A model generated the notes under the pieces. The model was not told where the DNA came from. It saw nothing but the letters and a program-made list of their open reading frames with translations, and did not search any database. DNA of 64,000 bases from Brevibacterium jeotgali (GTDB taxonomy: Bacteria > Actinomycetota > Actinomycetes > Actinomycetales > Brevibacteriaceae), in contig NZ_FXZM01000002.1 in assembly GCF_900169175.1 (NCBI RefSeq), positions 303,925 through 367,924 on the forward strand, in the 5' to 3' direction. Shown piece by piece: positions 34,361 to 43,798 of the stretch (positions are counted from its first letter, which is position 1; each line of letters opens with the position of its first letter). A program made the position numbers and the translations under genes.

Positions 34361-34497
34361 GTGGAGCCACACCCTCGGATCCACCAGTGACAGCGTCCCT
34401 GCACGCGGCACATCCCGCCGCGTCCGGGGATCGACGGAGCGACGACGCTCCGTGCGCACGCATCACACGAAATCCCCTTCCCAAGGAATCCGGTCCC

Positions 34498-35586
34498 ATG
34501 AAACCGATCACGACCTCACAGGGTGCTGCCCGTTCACACGCGCCCTTCGCGAGCGGACCGCTCAACCGCAGGTCATTGCTGGCCCTGGCTGCCGCGGCAC
34601 CGATGCTCGCCGCAGCCGGCTGCGCACCGGGCGCCTCCGCGAACGGTCTTCGCCCCGACGGCGCGCTGCGCGTCGCCACCTATATCACCCCCGGCTACAC
34701 CGACCTCTTTCCCGGCATCGAGCTCTTCAACGAGTCGCTCTCCGCAGAGCTCGGGTCCGACATCGTCGACTTCTTCGATTCCGGCGCGCTCCTGAACGCC
34801 GAACAGCTGGTCCCGGGCATGCTCCGCGGTGTCACCGACGTGGGCTTCCAGACGTCCAGCTACGTGTCTGCGAGCTTCCCGATCCTGGGTGCTGCGGAGC
34901 TCCCGTTCGTCAATGACGGATTCGAGCAGATGCGTCGCGCCCTCGCGCCGTCTTCACCCCTCATGACGCTCATGAACGACACGCTGAGGCCGCAGGGCAT
35001 CACGAACATCGGCGCGATGCCGTGCACGGAGCAGTGGCTCTTCACGGTCGACCGTCCGGTGGTCGAACCCGGTGATCTGCGCGGACTCCGCATCCGCACC
35101 GCCGGTCATGTCGAAGGCGAGATGGTGAAGTCGCTCGGCGGCGCGCCCGTCTCGATGTCGTCCGCAGAGCTGTACGAGGCGCTGGAGCGCGGCACCATCG
35201 ACGGGATGGTGTCCTACCTCGGCACCATCGTGTCCCGCGGACTCGAGGACGTGGTGAACTACGCGACGCGCGCACACTTCGGCGCCTACAGCGTCGATGC
35301 GTATGCGAACACCGCATGGTTCGGCGACACGGGTCCGGCGGTCCAGGAGGCCCTGCACTCCGCCGGCGCCGTCTACGCGCAGGAGGGCACGGACATCCAG
35401 TACCAGGTGTACGAGGAGGACTACCTCCCGATGGTCCAGGCCTCCTCGCTGGAGATCGTCGAACTGGACGACAACCAGATCGACTCGTTCCGGGATGCCA
35501 CGAGCGGCGTCGTCGACTGGTGGATCAAGGCCGTCGGAGACACCGAGCTCGCCGAACAGGCTCTGGCCTACGTGAAGGAGGCATGA
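34498..35586 (+). CDS. dctP: TRAP transporter solute-binding lipoprotein DctP
   Basis: 362 residues from ATG 34498 with CAAGGAA upstream. The N-terminus combines a twin-arginine motif (LNRRSLLAL, Arg24-Arg25) with a lipobox ending at Cys42 (LAAAGC). It may therefore be exported folded and then lipid-anchored, as a Gram-positive TRAP binding protein needs. The DctP fold includes DLRGLRIRTAGHVEGEMVKSLGGAPVSMSSAELYEALERGTIDGMV, with the Arg that usually holds the substrate carboxylate. Ligand is probably an organic acid handled by the upstream enzymes. Confidence 0.92.
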   Translation: MKPITTSQGAARSHAPFASGPLNRRSLLALAAAAPMLAAAGCAPGASANGLRPDGALRVATYITPGYTDLFPGIELFNESLSAELGSDIVDFFDSGALLNAEQLVPGMLRGVTDVGFQTSSYVSASFPILGAAELPFVNDGFEQMRRALAPSSPLMTLMNDTLRPQGITNIGAMPCTEQWLFTVDRPVVEPGDLRGLRIRTAGHVEGEMVKSLGGAPVSMSSAELYEALERGTIDGMVSYLGTIVSRGLEDVVNYATRAHFGAYSVDAYANTAWFGDTGPAVQEALHSAGAVYAQEGTDIQYQVYEEDYLPMVQASSLEIVELDDNQIDSFRDATSGVVDWWIKAVGDTELAEQALAYVKEA

Positions 35587-36200
35587 TGCTCAGCACATTC
35601 AACGCCCTCCGCCGGGTGACCCGGGTGCTGCGCATGGCGTCCGCCTGCGTGATCCTCCTCGTCATGCTCATCACCGGCTATGACGTCGTCATGCGGTACG
35701 TCTTCGCGCAGCCGCTCGAGTGGTCCATCACCATCTCGATGGTGGGCCTCGTCGCGATCGTCATGCTGACCGTCCCGGACCTCGAGGCCGAGGACTCGAA
35801 TATCGGCATGGACCTGTGCTACCGCGGCTTCGGCCGGACGCAGACTGCCATCGCCGACATCGTCACGGTCATCGCGACGTTCGTCTTCTGCACCGTGTCC
35901 GGCGTCGCCGCTGCTCTCACGTCCGTCCACTTCTTCACTGCCGGGATGCGCACCGCGGGCACCTTCAACATGCCCGTCTGGATCGGTTATGCGCTCGTCG
36001 CTCTGGGGCTCCTCCTCGCCGCCGTCGTGACGCTGCTGCGCTACCTCCTCACACGCCAGGGCGCTGCGCTCGCGTCCTCGGAGGAGGCAGCGGCTGAGGA
36101 CGGAGCGGCTGCATCGTCCGCGCAGGCAGAACCCTCCGCGACGTCCGCACAGACAACCCAGAAGGCACAGACCACCCAGAAGGGAGACGGCGATGCTTGA
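35583..36200 (+). CDS. dctQ: TRAP transporter small membrane subunit DctQ
   Basis: 205 residues, starting at an ATGA overlap with dctP (a second ATG follows at 35586). Four membrane helices are visible within the first 160 residues, including VMRYVFAQPLEWSITISMVGLVAIVML, the conserved region of this subunit. The last 40 residues form an Ala/Ser/Thr/Gln-rich hydrophilic tail that is longer than usual. It pairs with DctM to form the membrane complex. Confidence 0.9.
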   Translation: MMLSTFNALRRVTRVLRMASACVILLVMLITGYDVVMRYVFAQPLEWSITISMVGLVAIVMLTVPDLEAEDSNIGMDLCYRGFGRTQTAIADIVTVIATFVFCTVSGVAAALTSVHFFTAGMRTAGTFNMPVWIGYALVALGLLLAAVVTLLRYLLTRQGAALASSEEAAAEDGAAASSAQAEPSATSAQTTQKAQTTQKGDGDA

Positions 36201-37500
36201 CATCCTCGCGGTCACTGCCGCGATCCTCCTGCTCTTCCTCCTCGTCTACCTCCGCACTCCCATCTTCATCGCCCTGGGTTCGTCCGGACTCGTGGGGCTG
36301 CTGCTGCTCGAGGGCCCGCGCGGCATCGAACAGATCCCGATCGCCTTCGTCAGCCAGCTGGAGAGCTACGCGCTGGTCGCCGCCCCGATGTACATCCTCA
36401 TGGGCGAGATCCTCGCCGCGGGCGGCCTGGGGCGCGCGATCTTCCGGTTCGCGCACGCGTGGCTGGGGCGCCTGCCCGGTGGTCTGGGCGTCACCGCCGT
36501 CGGTTCGTCCACTGTGTTCGGCGCGCTGTCCGGCGTGAGCCTGTCCGCCGTCACGGTCGTGGGTCGCATGTCCGTGCCGGAGATGCTCGAACGCGGATAC
36601 CGTCCGAGCTTCGCGACCGGCGCCGTCGTCGCGTCCGGAGCGCTCGCGATGCTCATCCCGCCGAGCCTCATGTTCATCCTCTACTCATCCGTCTCCGGTG
36701 TGAGCATCGGCGCGCTGTTCGCCGGCGGCATCGTTCCGGGCCTCGTGCTCGCCACCCTCATGGCGCTGTTCGTCCTCACCATGGCGACGCTCAAGCCGGA
36801 GATCGCACCGCGTGCGGAAGAGGGCATCACGTGGAAGCAGCGCCTCGATGCGATGGTGAAGGTGGCGCCCGCCCTCATCCTCATCATCATCGTGCTCGGC
36901 TCGATCTACACGGGCATCGCGACCGCCACGGAGGCGGCTGCCATCGGCGCGATCGGCGCCTTCCTCGTCGTCGGCGTCTTCGATCGTGCACTCACCTGGA
37001 CGAACATCAAGAAGATCCTCATCCACACGACGCAGATCTCCGGTGCGCTGCTCATCATCGTCGGCTCGGCATTCGTCTTCACCCAGATGCTCGTGGTGGT
37101 CCGGGCCGCAGAGGCGCTCACCACCTTCGTGGGTGGATTGTCGATCCCGCCGTCGCTCATCGTCATCATCCTGCTGATCATCGTTCTGGGCCTCGGCTGC
37201 CTCATCGATGCGGCCTCGCTCATGCTGGTGATCACGCCGATCCTGCTGCCGATCTTCGAATCGCTCGGGTACGACCCCCTGTGGGTCGGCGTCATCCTCG
37301 TCGTGACGCTGGAGACGGCGGTCATCACGCCGCCCGTGGGATTGAACCTGTATGCGATGAAGTCCGTCGTGCCACAGGTCGACATCGGGGACATCATCCG
37401 AGGGGCCCTGCCCTACCTCGCGATCGAGTTCGGGCTCGTCATCCTCATGGTCTTCGTCCCGGAGATCGCGACCTGGTTCCCGTCGCTCACCGCGACATAG
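36193..37500 (+). CDS. dctM: TRAP transporter large permease DctM
   Basis: 435 residues, overlapping dctQ by 8 bp. It has about 12 membrane segments. Family hallmarks are PMYILMGEILAAGGLGRAIF, STVFGALSGVSLSAVTVVGRMSVPEMLERGY, LIPPSLMFILYSSVSGVSIGALFAGGIVPG and TPPVGLNLYAMKSVV. It catalyses sodium- or proton-coupled uptake of the acid delivered by DctP. Confidence 0.95.
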   Translation: MLDILAVTAAILLLFLLVYLRTPIFIALGSSGLVGLLLLEGPRGIEQIPIAFVSQLESYALVAAPMYILMGEILAAGGLGRAIFRFAHAWLGRLPGGLGVTAVGSSTVFGALSGVSLSAVTVVGRMSVPEMLERGYRPSFATGAVVASGALAMLIPPSLMFILYSSVSGVSIGALFAGGIVPGLVLATLMALFVLTMATLKPEIAPRAEEGITWKQRLDAMVKVAPALILIIIVLGSIYTGIATATEAAAIGAIGAFLVVGVFDRALTWTNIKKILIHTTQISGALLIIVGSAFVFTQMLVVVRAAEALTTFVGGLSIPPSLIVIILLIIVLGLGCLIDAASLMLVITPILLPIFESLGYDPLWVGVILVVTLETAVITPPVGLNLYAMKSVVPQVDIGDIIRGALPYLAIEFGLVILMVFVPEIATWFPSLTAT

Positions 37501-37577
37501 TCAGCCCGTGCCATCGTCAGCCTGCGAGGTAGTCACCCAGCTGGCTGAGGTGTCCCGGCCGGCTGAGGTATTCGCCA

Positions 37578-37614
37578 CCTGAGGGGGGCAGTGGTCGTCC
37601 ACTGCCCCCTCAGG
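37578..37614. terminator. Bidirectional terminator between dctM and the LysR gene
   Basis: CCTGAGGGGGGCAGTGG pairs with CCACTGCCCCCTCAGG around a 4-base loop, with one bulged G. It overlaps the last codons of the convergent LysR gene. Confidence 0.75.
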
Positions 37615-38518
37615 CGTCCCCCAGCACGTCAGCGAACGCGTCGACGGCCGCGGCGACGCCCGGCTGGGCGTCCAGCTCAGACCTCGTGAGTGCGACGATC
37701 CGCCTCTCCCCGCATTCCGTGCCCGGGACGCTGTCCACCGGCTCTGGCGCCAGCGCCAGCATCGTCGGCGTCGCGAGCCCCAGGCCCACGCCGGCCGCGA
37801 CGAGCGCGAGCGTGACCGCGGTGTCCACGACGATATGCGTCTCGCGCGGCGCGATCGCCCGCTCCGCCAGCGCGAAGCGGACGGCACGACCGAACCGGGA
37901 GTCCCCGGGCGGAAGGATCCACGCGGCCTCGGCAGTCTCGAGCGAGGCGGCATCACTCGTCCCGGCAGGCGGGCGTGCGCTCTCACCCGCGCTCACTCTG
38001 ACGATCCGGAACGACTCCGTCCTCAGCACACGCATGCGCACACCCCGCTGGGGCGCCAGCGGGGACGACGGGTAGTCGATGCCGATGCCCACGTCGATGC
38101 GCCCCGCGGAGACGGCGTCCTGCATCTGCTCGACGTCGACCTCCCGGGCCCGCAGCTCGACGTCGGACTTCTCGAGCAGCCGCTTGGCCGGTGCGATCGC
38201 GACGACCGAGGCGGAGCCGAACACGCCGACCGTCACCGGCAGGCGACCCGCGGGCTCTCCCCCGGCCACGGCCTCGGCGGCCTGGGCCTCCGCCGCCAGC
38301 AGGGTCCGGATCCGGGGCAGGAGCGCGATCCCGGCCTCGGTGAGCGCGACGCGACGGCCCGTCGGCGCGAGCAGTCGCACGCCGACGGTCCGCTGCAGTG
38401 CTGTCATGTGCTGGCTGACCGCGCCGGGCGTGTAGCCGAGGGCCCCGGCCGCAGCCGTCATCGTTCCGAGCTCCGCGACCGCGGAGAAGGTGCGCAGCTG
38501 CGCCAACGTCCACTGCAT
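37610..38518 (-). CDS. LysR-family transcriptional regulator
   Basis: 302 residues. The N-terminal winged helix reads LAQLRTFSAVAELGTMTAAAGALGYTPGAVSQHMTALQRTVG. The effector-binding domain starts near VTVGVFGSASVVAIAPAKRLLE. It is divergent from the flavin oxidase gene across 147 bp, so it most likely activates the oxidase/aldehyde dehydrogenase pair in response to their substrate. Confidence 0.92.
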   Translation of the reverse strand: MQWTLAQLRTFSAVAELGTMTAAAGALGYTPGAVSQHMTALQRTVGVRLLAPTGRRVALTEAGIALLPRIRTLLAAEAQAAEAVAGGEPAGRLPVTVGVFGSASVVAIAPAKRLLEKSDVELRAREVDVEQMQDAVSAGRIDVGIGIDYPSSPLAPQRGVRMRVLRTESFRIVRVSAGESARPPAGTSDAASLETAEAAWILPPGDSRFGRAVRFALAERAIAPRETHIVVDTAVTLALVAAGVGLGLATPTMLALAPEPVDSVPGTECGERRIVALTRSELDAQPGVAAAVDAFADVLGDA

Positions 38519-38665
38519 GAGGCTCCTTCGCCTACGCCACTGTCAGCTTTACTGATGGATGCTGTCATGAACCCTCGCTTGTGTGAAGAGTCCAGCGAGA
38601 ACACACTGGCAGAGACATGAGATCCACTTCACAGTCCGCAACGGGGCTGACGAGTGAGGGGGTGA

Positions 38666-39919
38666 GTGGACGTGGAACCCACTGGTACGACGAAGACGGA
38701 GCGATCCTCCGGTGCCGCGTGCGCGAGCAGGACGGAGCTGCCGCAGCGTGTGGACGTCATCGTGATCGGCGGCGGGATCATAGGACTCGCGAGTGCGTAC
38801 GAACTGGCTCGCGCCGGCCGGAGTGTGCTGGTCCTGGAGCGGTCCGATCTGGGCGCCGGCTCGACGTCGAAGGCGGCAGGAGGGCTGCGGAGCCAGTTCT
38901 CCGATGAGGCGAACATCCGATTGGGAGCGCGGAGTCTCGAGACGTTCGCGTGGCTGCAGGACGAACGGGGCCATGAGCTCGATCTCCTGCGGACCGGCTA
39001 TCTGTTCCTCCTGAGCGATGAGGCGGACGTCGCGCGCTTCGAGCAGGACGTCGCCCTGCAGAATTCGCTGGGGCTGCGGACGACGATGCTCACGGTCGAG
39101 GAGGCGCATGCCCTCTCTCCTGTGATCAGCACCGACGGCCTGATCGGAGCCGTGTTCAATCCGGACGACGCGCACTGCACGCCGGAGGCGGCCGTCGCCG
39201 CATTCGCACACGAGGCCCGGCGCGCCGGAGCACGGATCGCGACGAAGGCGAAGGCCACCGACATCGAGATCGTCGACGGTCGAGTGGCGTCCGTGACGGT
39301 GGCCCAGGCCAGCGCCGCGGACCAGCACCCGGCCACCGGCACCGAGCAGCGGATCGAGACCGATCACATCGTCTGCGCCGCGGGCGTCTGGTCGGGGGCG
39401 ATCGGCGACATGGTGGGCATCGACCTGCCGATCCGGCCGTTGAAGCGCCATGTGGCCATCACGGAGCCGCTCGACATCGATACGCGCGCGATGCCGTTCA
39501 CGATCGACTTCTCGACCTCGTTCTACTTCCACTCCGAAGGAGACGGGCTGCTCATGGGGGCGCCGGAGACGGAGGACACATGGGAGTTCGACCTGCATTC
39601 GGACCCGTGCTGGCTGGAGCACCTGAGCGACCTCATCGAGGCGCGCGCCCCCGATCTGGACGAGGTCGAGGTCCGGGCCGGGTGGGCCGGCCTGTACGAG
39701 GTGACGCCGGACCACAACGCGCTCATCGGCTCGTCATCTGAGGTGGCGGGCTTCCACTACGCCTGCGGCTTCTCGGGTCACGGGTTCCTGCAGGGGCCGG
39801 CGGTCGGCGAAGTGGTGCGCGACCTCGTGCTCGACCGCGAGCCGTTCGTCGATGTGAGGGGGCTGAGCCTCGACAGGTTCACCGCCGGCGAGCTCCGGAC
39901 GGAGCTCACGATCGTGTGA
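38666..39919 (+). CDS. FAD-dependent amine/amino-acid oxidase (sarcosine/pipecolate oxidase-like)
   Basis: 417 residues from a GTG with GAGGGGG upstream. The DAO fold begins with VDVIVIGGGIIGLASAYELARAGRSVLVLERSDLGAGSTSKAAGGLR, binding the ADP part of FAD, and ends with GLYEVTPDHNALIG and CGFSGHGFLQGPAVGEVV, which are hallmarks of the SoxB/DadA group. Such enzymes oxidise secondary or primary amines of amino acids. Because the next gene is an ALDH7-type dehydrogenase, L-pipecolate oxidation to piperideine-6-carboxylate is a plausible reaction. D-amino acids, sarcosine or dimethylglycine are alternatives. Confidence 0.85.
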   Translation: MDVEPTGTTKTERSSGAACASRTELPQRVDVIVIGGGIIGLASAYELARAGRSVLVLERSDLGAGSTSKAAGGLRSQFSDEANIRLGARSLETFAWLQDERGHELDLLRTGYLFLLSDEADVARFEQDVALQNSLGLRTTMLTVEEAHALSPVISTDGLIGAVFNPDDAHCTPEAAVAAFAHEARRAGARIATKAKATDIEIVDGRVASVTVAQASAADQHPATGTEQRIETDHIVCAAGVWSGAIGDMVGIDLPIRPLKRHVAITEPLDIDTRAMPFTIDFSTSFYFHSEGDGLLMGAPETEDTWEFDLHSDPCWLEHLSDLIEARAPDLDEVEVRAGWAGLYEVTPDHNALIGSSSEVAGFHYACGFSGHGFLQGPAVGEVVRDLVLDREPFVDVRGLSLDRFTAGELRTELTIV

Positions 39920-39924
39920 GGGTG

Positions 39925-39972
39925 GACGCAGTGAGCATAAGACGCAGCGAGCATGAGACGCAGCGAGCATGA
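39925..39972. repeat. 16-bp tandem repeat after the flavin oxidase gene
   Basis: GACGCAGCGAGCATGA occurs at 39941-39956 and 39957-39972, with a variant copy at 39925-39940 and a decayed fourth unit after it. The array begins 6 bp after the stop codon. Confidence 0.85.
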
Positions 39973-40035
39973 GACGCGGCGAAACGGTTGAGACGGCATG
40001 ACACAGACGGCACAGGCACGAGAGAAGGAGAGACG

Positions 40036-41568
40036 ATGACGCTTCCCACACAGGACGAGATCCGCGACCTGACGCGCAGAGGGTTGAGCGGCTGCGGACT
40101 GGACCTCGACGCGATCACGACCGGCGCCTCGGCCGCGGGGGTCCAGCTGCGCAGCCCGATCACCGGGCAGGAGCTGGGGTGGGCCCAGTCGGACACTCCG
40201 GAGTCCGCTGCCGACACGATCGGACGGGCGCATGCCGCGTTCGCGGAATGGAGGTCCGTTCCGGCACCGGTGCGCGGGCAGGTCGTCCAGCGGTGGGGCC
40301 GGCTGCTCGCGGAGCACAAGGAGGACCTCGCCGCGCTGGTGACCGTCGAGGCGGGCAAGACCCCGTCCGAGGCCGCGGGCGAGGTGCAGGAGATGATCGA
40401 CATCTGCGAACTGGCCGTCGGCCAGTCACGGCAGCTGTTCGGCAAGACCCTGCCCAGCGAACGGCCGGGGCACCGCCTCATGGAGACGTGGCATCCGCTG
40501 GGCGTCGTGGGCATCATCTCCGCGTTCAACTTCCCGGTCGCCCCGTACGCGTGGAACACCGCGCTCGCGATCGTGTGCGGCGATCCAGTCGTGTGGAAGC
40601 CGTCAGAGCTCGCGCTGCTGTCGGCCCTGGGTGCGAATGCGCTGCTCACGCGGGCGTTCGAGGAGTGCGGTCAGTCGACGAACGTGAACCACGTGCTCGT
40701 GGGCGATCGCAGCGTCGGCGAGATCCTGCTGGATGATCCGCGCGTCGAGCTGGTGTCCGCGACCGGGTCCGTGCGGATGGGCCGCGAGGTCGGGCCGCGG
40801 GTCGCGCAGAGGTTCGGACGCAGCCTGTTGGAGCTGGGCGGCAACAACGCTGCGATCGTCGCGCCGAGCGCGGATGCGGATCTGGCGCTGCGCGGTGTCG
40901 TGTTCGCGGCCGCGGGCACTGCGGGCCAGCGCTGCACGACCCTGCGGCGACTGTTCGTCCATTCGTCGGTCGCCTCAGAGTTCGTCGACAAGATCGTCGC
41001 GGCGTACGGGACGCTCACGATCGGCTCGCCCCTGGACGACGGCGTGCTCGTGGGGCCGCTGGTCGGTCAGGGCGCGTTCGAATCGATGCAGGCGGCACTG
41101 GCGACGGCGGAGGAACAGGGCGGAGAAGTCCTGTGCGGAGGTGCTCGGGTGCTTGCAGAGGACGGGCCCGAAGCGTTCTACGTCGAGCCCGCGGTGGTGC
41201 GGATGCCCTCGCAGACTCAGATCGTCCACGACGAGACGTTCGCACCGATCCTCTACGTCGTGGAGTACGACGATCTCGATGATGCGATCGCGCTCAACAA
41301 CGCGGTGCCGCAGGGCCTGTCGTCTGCCGTGTTCACGTCCGATCTGGGCGAGGCGGAGAGGTTCCTCGCGGGTTCGGACACCGGGATCGCGAACGTGAAC
41401 ATCGGGACGTCGGGAGCAGAGATCGGCGGCGCGTTCGGCGGCAACAAGGAGACCGGCGGCGGACGCGAGTCCGGCACCGACTCCTGGCAGGCCTACATGC
41501 GCCAGGCGACGAACACCGTCAACTACTCCGGCGAGCTGCCGCTGGCGCAGGGAGTCGAGTTCCTGTGA
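40036..41568 (+). CDS. ALDH7-type aldehyde dehydrogenase (2-aminoadipate 6-semialdehyde dehydrogenase-like)
   Basis: 510 residues from ATG 40036 with AGAAGGAG upstream. NAD-dependent aldehyde dehydrogenase: nucleotide site ISAFNFPVAPYAWN, general-base Glu in LLELGGNNAAIV, and catalytic Cys in AGTAGQRCTTLRRLFVHS. The C-terminal stretch NVNIGTSGAEIGGAFGGNKETGGGRESG is characteristic of the ALDH7 (antiquitin) group, which oxidises 2-aminoadipate 6-semialdehyde (in equilibrium with piperideine-6-carboxylate) in lysine breakdown. It is 116 bp from the flavin oxidase gene and probably in the same operon. Confidence 0.88.
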   Translation: MTLPTQDEIRDLTRRGLSGCGLDLDAITTGASAAGVQLRSPITGQELGWAQSDTPESAADTIGRAHAAFAEWRSVPAPVRGQVVQRWGRLLAEHKEDLAALVTVEAGKTPSEAAGEVQEMIDICELAVGQSRQLFGKTLPSERPGHRLMETWHPLGVVGIISAFNFPVAPYAWNTALAIVCGDPVVWKPSELALLSALGANALLTRAFEECGQSTNVNHVLVGDRSVGEILLDDPRVELVSATGSVRMGREVGPRVAQRFGRSLLELGGNNAAIVAPSADADLALRGVVFAAAGTAGQRCTTLRRLFVHSSVASEFVDKIVAAYGTLTIGSPLDDGVLVGPLVGQGAFESMQAALATAEEQGGEVLCGGARVLAEDGPEAFYVEPAVVRMPSQTQIVHDETFAPILYVVEYDDLDDAIALNNAVPQGLSSAVFTSDLGEAERFLAGSDTGIANVNIGTSGAEIGGAFGGNKETGGGRESGTDSWQAYMRQATNTVNYSGELPLAQGVEFL

Positions 41569-41579
41569 GGTGAGGGCGT

Positions 41580-41624
41580 GCGTGGGGAGAGCATGCGTGG
41601 GGAGAGCATGCGTGAAGAGAGCTG
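41580..41624. repeat. 15-bp tandem repeat after the aldehyde dehydrogenase gene
   Basis: GCGTGGGGAGAGCAT occurs at 41580-41594 and 41595-41609; a third copy at 41610-41624 has several changes. It begins 11 bp after the stop codon, in the spacer before convergent recQ. Confidence 0.85.
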
Positions 41625-41673
41625 GCACGCATGAGGTGCAGGAGCCTGCTCGCGGAGACGACCGGCGCGGCGC

Positions 41674-43755
41674 TCAGCCGCCGGTCGCCTCCGCGAGCGT
41701 CTCCAGCACCGGCTCTCCGTACTCGGCGAGCTTCTTCGCGCCCACACCGCTCACGGTGCCGAGCGCACCGATCGAGGTGGGGTTCGTGTCGATGATGGCG
41801 ACGAGCGTCGCGTCGGAGAACACCATGTAGGGCGGGATCTGCTTCTCCTTGGCCACTGATGTCCGCCACTCGCGCAGCGCCTCGAACACCTCGCGCGCGG
41901 CCGGCTCGAGCGCATCGGCGGCTCGGCTGCGGGATCCCCCAGACCCCCCGCCGCCGGACCGGGATCGGCCGGACGACTGGGACGGAGGTGATCGGTCCTC
42001 AGCCAGTTCGACGGTGACGTCACTGCGCAGAACGGGACCGGATTCGGGGCCGGGCACCAGAACGCCGTAGTCGCCCTCGGCCTCGACGATCCCCCGTGCG
42101 AGCAGCTGGCGCAGTGCGCTCCGCCACTGCTTCTCCGACAGATCCTGGCCGATCCCCCACACGCTCAGCTCATCGTGACGGAACTGGGTGGATCGATCGT
42201 TGGCCCGCCCAAGCAGCACATCGAGCACCTGACCGGAGCCGAATTTCTGCCCCCGCTCCCGGTCCAGCCGGATGAGCGTCGACAGCAGCTTCTGCGCGGG
42301 AACGGTGGCGTCCCATGTGGTGGGGGGCGTCAGGCAGGTGTCGCAGTTGCCGCAGGCCTCCGAATCCTGGCCGAAGTACCGCAGCAGCTGGACACGCCGG
42401 CAGGTGACCGTCTCGCACAGCGCCAGCATCGCGTCGAGGTGGGTCCGCGCATTGCGCTTGAACTGGTCGCTGCCGTCCCCCTGATCGATGAACCGTCGCT
42501 GATTGACGAGGTCACCCAGGCCATAGGCCATCCATGCGGTCGACGGGAGCCCGTCACGCCCCGCGCGGCCGGTCTCCTGGTAGTAGCCCTCGATGCTCTT
42601 CGGAAGGTCGAGGTGCGCGACGAACCGCACGTCCGGCTTGTCGATGCCCATGCCGAAGGCGATCGTCGCGACGATGACGATGCCCTCCTCGCGGAGGAAC
42701 CGCTCCTGGTGCGTGTGCCGCACGCGGGCGTCGAGACCGGCGTGGTACGGCAGCGCCGTCACACCGCGCTCATTCAGCCACTGCGCCGTCGTGTCGACGC
42801 TCTTGCGGGACATGCAGTAGACGATGCCCGCATCCCCGTCGTGCTCCGCGGAGATGAACCGCAGCAGCTGATCGCGCGGCCGGTCCTTCGGGTCGATCCG
42901 GTACTGGATGTTCGGCCGGTCGAAGCTGGAGACGAAGTGCTCCGCTTCCTCCATCCGCAGGCGGGTGCTGATCTCCCGGTGCGTCTCGCGCGTGGCCGTC
43001 GCCGTCAGAGCGACCCGGGGCACGTCCGGGAAGGCGTCCGCCAGGACGGACAGACCCAGGTAGTCGGGACGGAAGTCGTGCCCCCACTGGGAGACGCAGT
43101 GCGCCTCGTCGATCGCGACGAGGGCGATCCGCGCCCTCTGCAGCAGGTCGAGGGTGCGCGGGAGCACCAGTCGCTCCGGGGCCATGTACAGCAGGTCTAT
43201 CTCACCCGCGAGGAGGCGCTGCTCGACGGCCTGCGCTTCGTGCGGCTCGAGCGTGGAGTTCAGGAATGCCGCCCGGATGCCCACTGCTTCCAATGCGGCG
43301 ACCTGATCGGACATCAGGGCGATGAGGGGCGAGACGACGACGCCCGTCCCCTCCCGCAGCAGCGAGGGGATCTGATAGCACAGCGACTTGCCTCCGCCGG
43401 TGGGCATGAGGACGACTGCGTCTCCCCCGGCCACGATCTGGTCGATGATCGCCGCCTGCTCGCCGCGGAACTCGTCATAGCCGAAGACCTGTGACAGGAC
43501 GCTCAGCGGGGTTCCGTCGGAGAACGACGTCGCCGAGGCGGTGGAGACACCCGCATCGCGGTCGACCGACGTCAGGTCCGGGGACTGCGGCGCGGCGTGC
43601 TGCGTGGTCGAGCCGTCGTACCCGCGAAGAGGGCCGTCGAACTCCGGAGGAGGATCATCGTATTCCGGATCGTACGGAGGCTCGTCGAGCGGTGGTGCCC
43701 AGCCGTCGAGCGGAACGGGTCCGGCGGGTGCGTCAGTGGTCTGGTGGTCCTCCAT
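41674..43755 (-). CDS. recQ: ATP-dependent DNA helicase RecQ
   Basis: 693 residues from the ATG of MEDHQTTD, which has GGTGGAG just upstream; in-frame ATGs at 43785 and 43788 are less likely. A Pro/Asp-rich acidic extension of about 75 residues precedes the helicase core. Walker [40 protein letters not shown] and [13 protein letters not shown] follow. The zinc-binding Cys cluster ([11 protein letters not shown]...CGNCDTC) and RQC region come next. An HRDC domain ([29 protein letters not shown]) closes the protein. RecQ unwinds DNA with 3'-5' polarity in repair and recombination. Confidence 0.96.
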   Translation of the reverse strand: MEDHQTTDAPAGPVPLDGWAPPLDEPPYDPEYDDPPPEFDGPLRGYDGSTTQHAAPQSPDLTSVDRDAGVSTASATSFSDGTPLSVLSQVFGYDEFRGEQAAIIDQIVAGGDAVVLMPTGGGKSLCYQIPSLLREGTGVVVSPLIALMSDQVAALEAVGIRAAFLNSTLEPHEAQAVEQRLLAGEIDLLYMAPERLVLPRTLDLLQRARIALVAIDEAHCVSQWGHDFRPDYLGLSVLADAFPDVPRVALTATATRETHREISTRLRMEEAEHFVSSFDRPNIQYRIDPKDRPRDQLLRFISAEHDGDAGIVYCMSRKSVDTTAQWLNERGVTALPYHAGLDARVRHTHQERFLREEGIVIVATIAFGMGIDKPDVRFVAHLDLPKSIEGYYQETGRAGRDGLPSTAWMAYGLGDLVNQRRFIDQGDGSDQFKRNARTHLDAMLALCETVTCRRVQLLRYFGQDSEACGNCDTCLTPPTTWDATVPAQKLLSTLIRLDRERGQKFGSGQVLDVLLGRANDRSTQFRHDELSVWGIGQDLSEKQWRSALRQLLARGIVEAEGDYGVLVPGPESGPVLRSDVTVELAEDRSPPSQSSGRSRSGGGGSGGSRSRAADALEPAAREVFEALREWRTSVAKEKQIPPYMVFSDATLVAIIDTNPTSIGALGTVSGVGAKKLAEYGEPVLETLAEATGG

Positions 43756-43798
43756 GTGCTCCACCCTAGAGCGCCGGTCGGACATCATCGGAGCCCGC

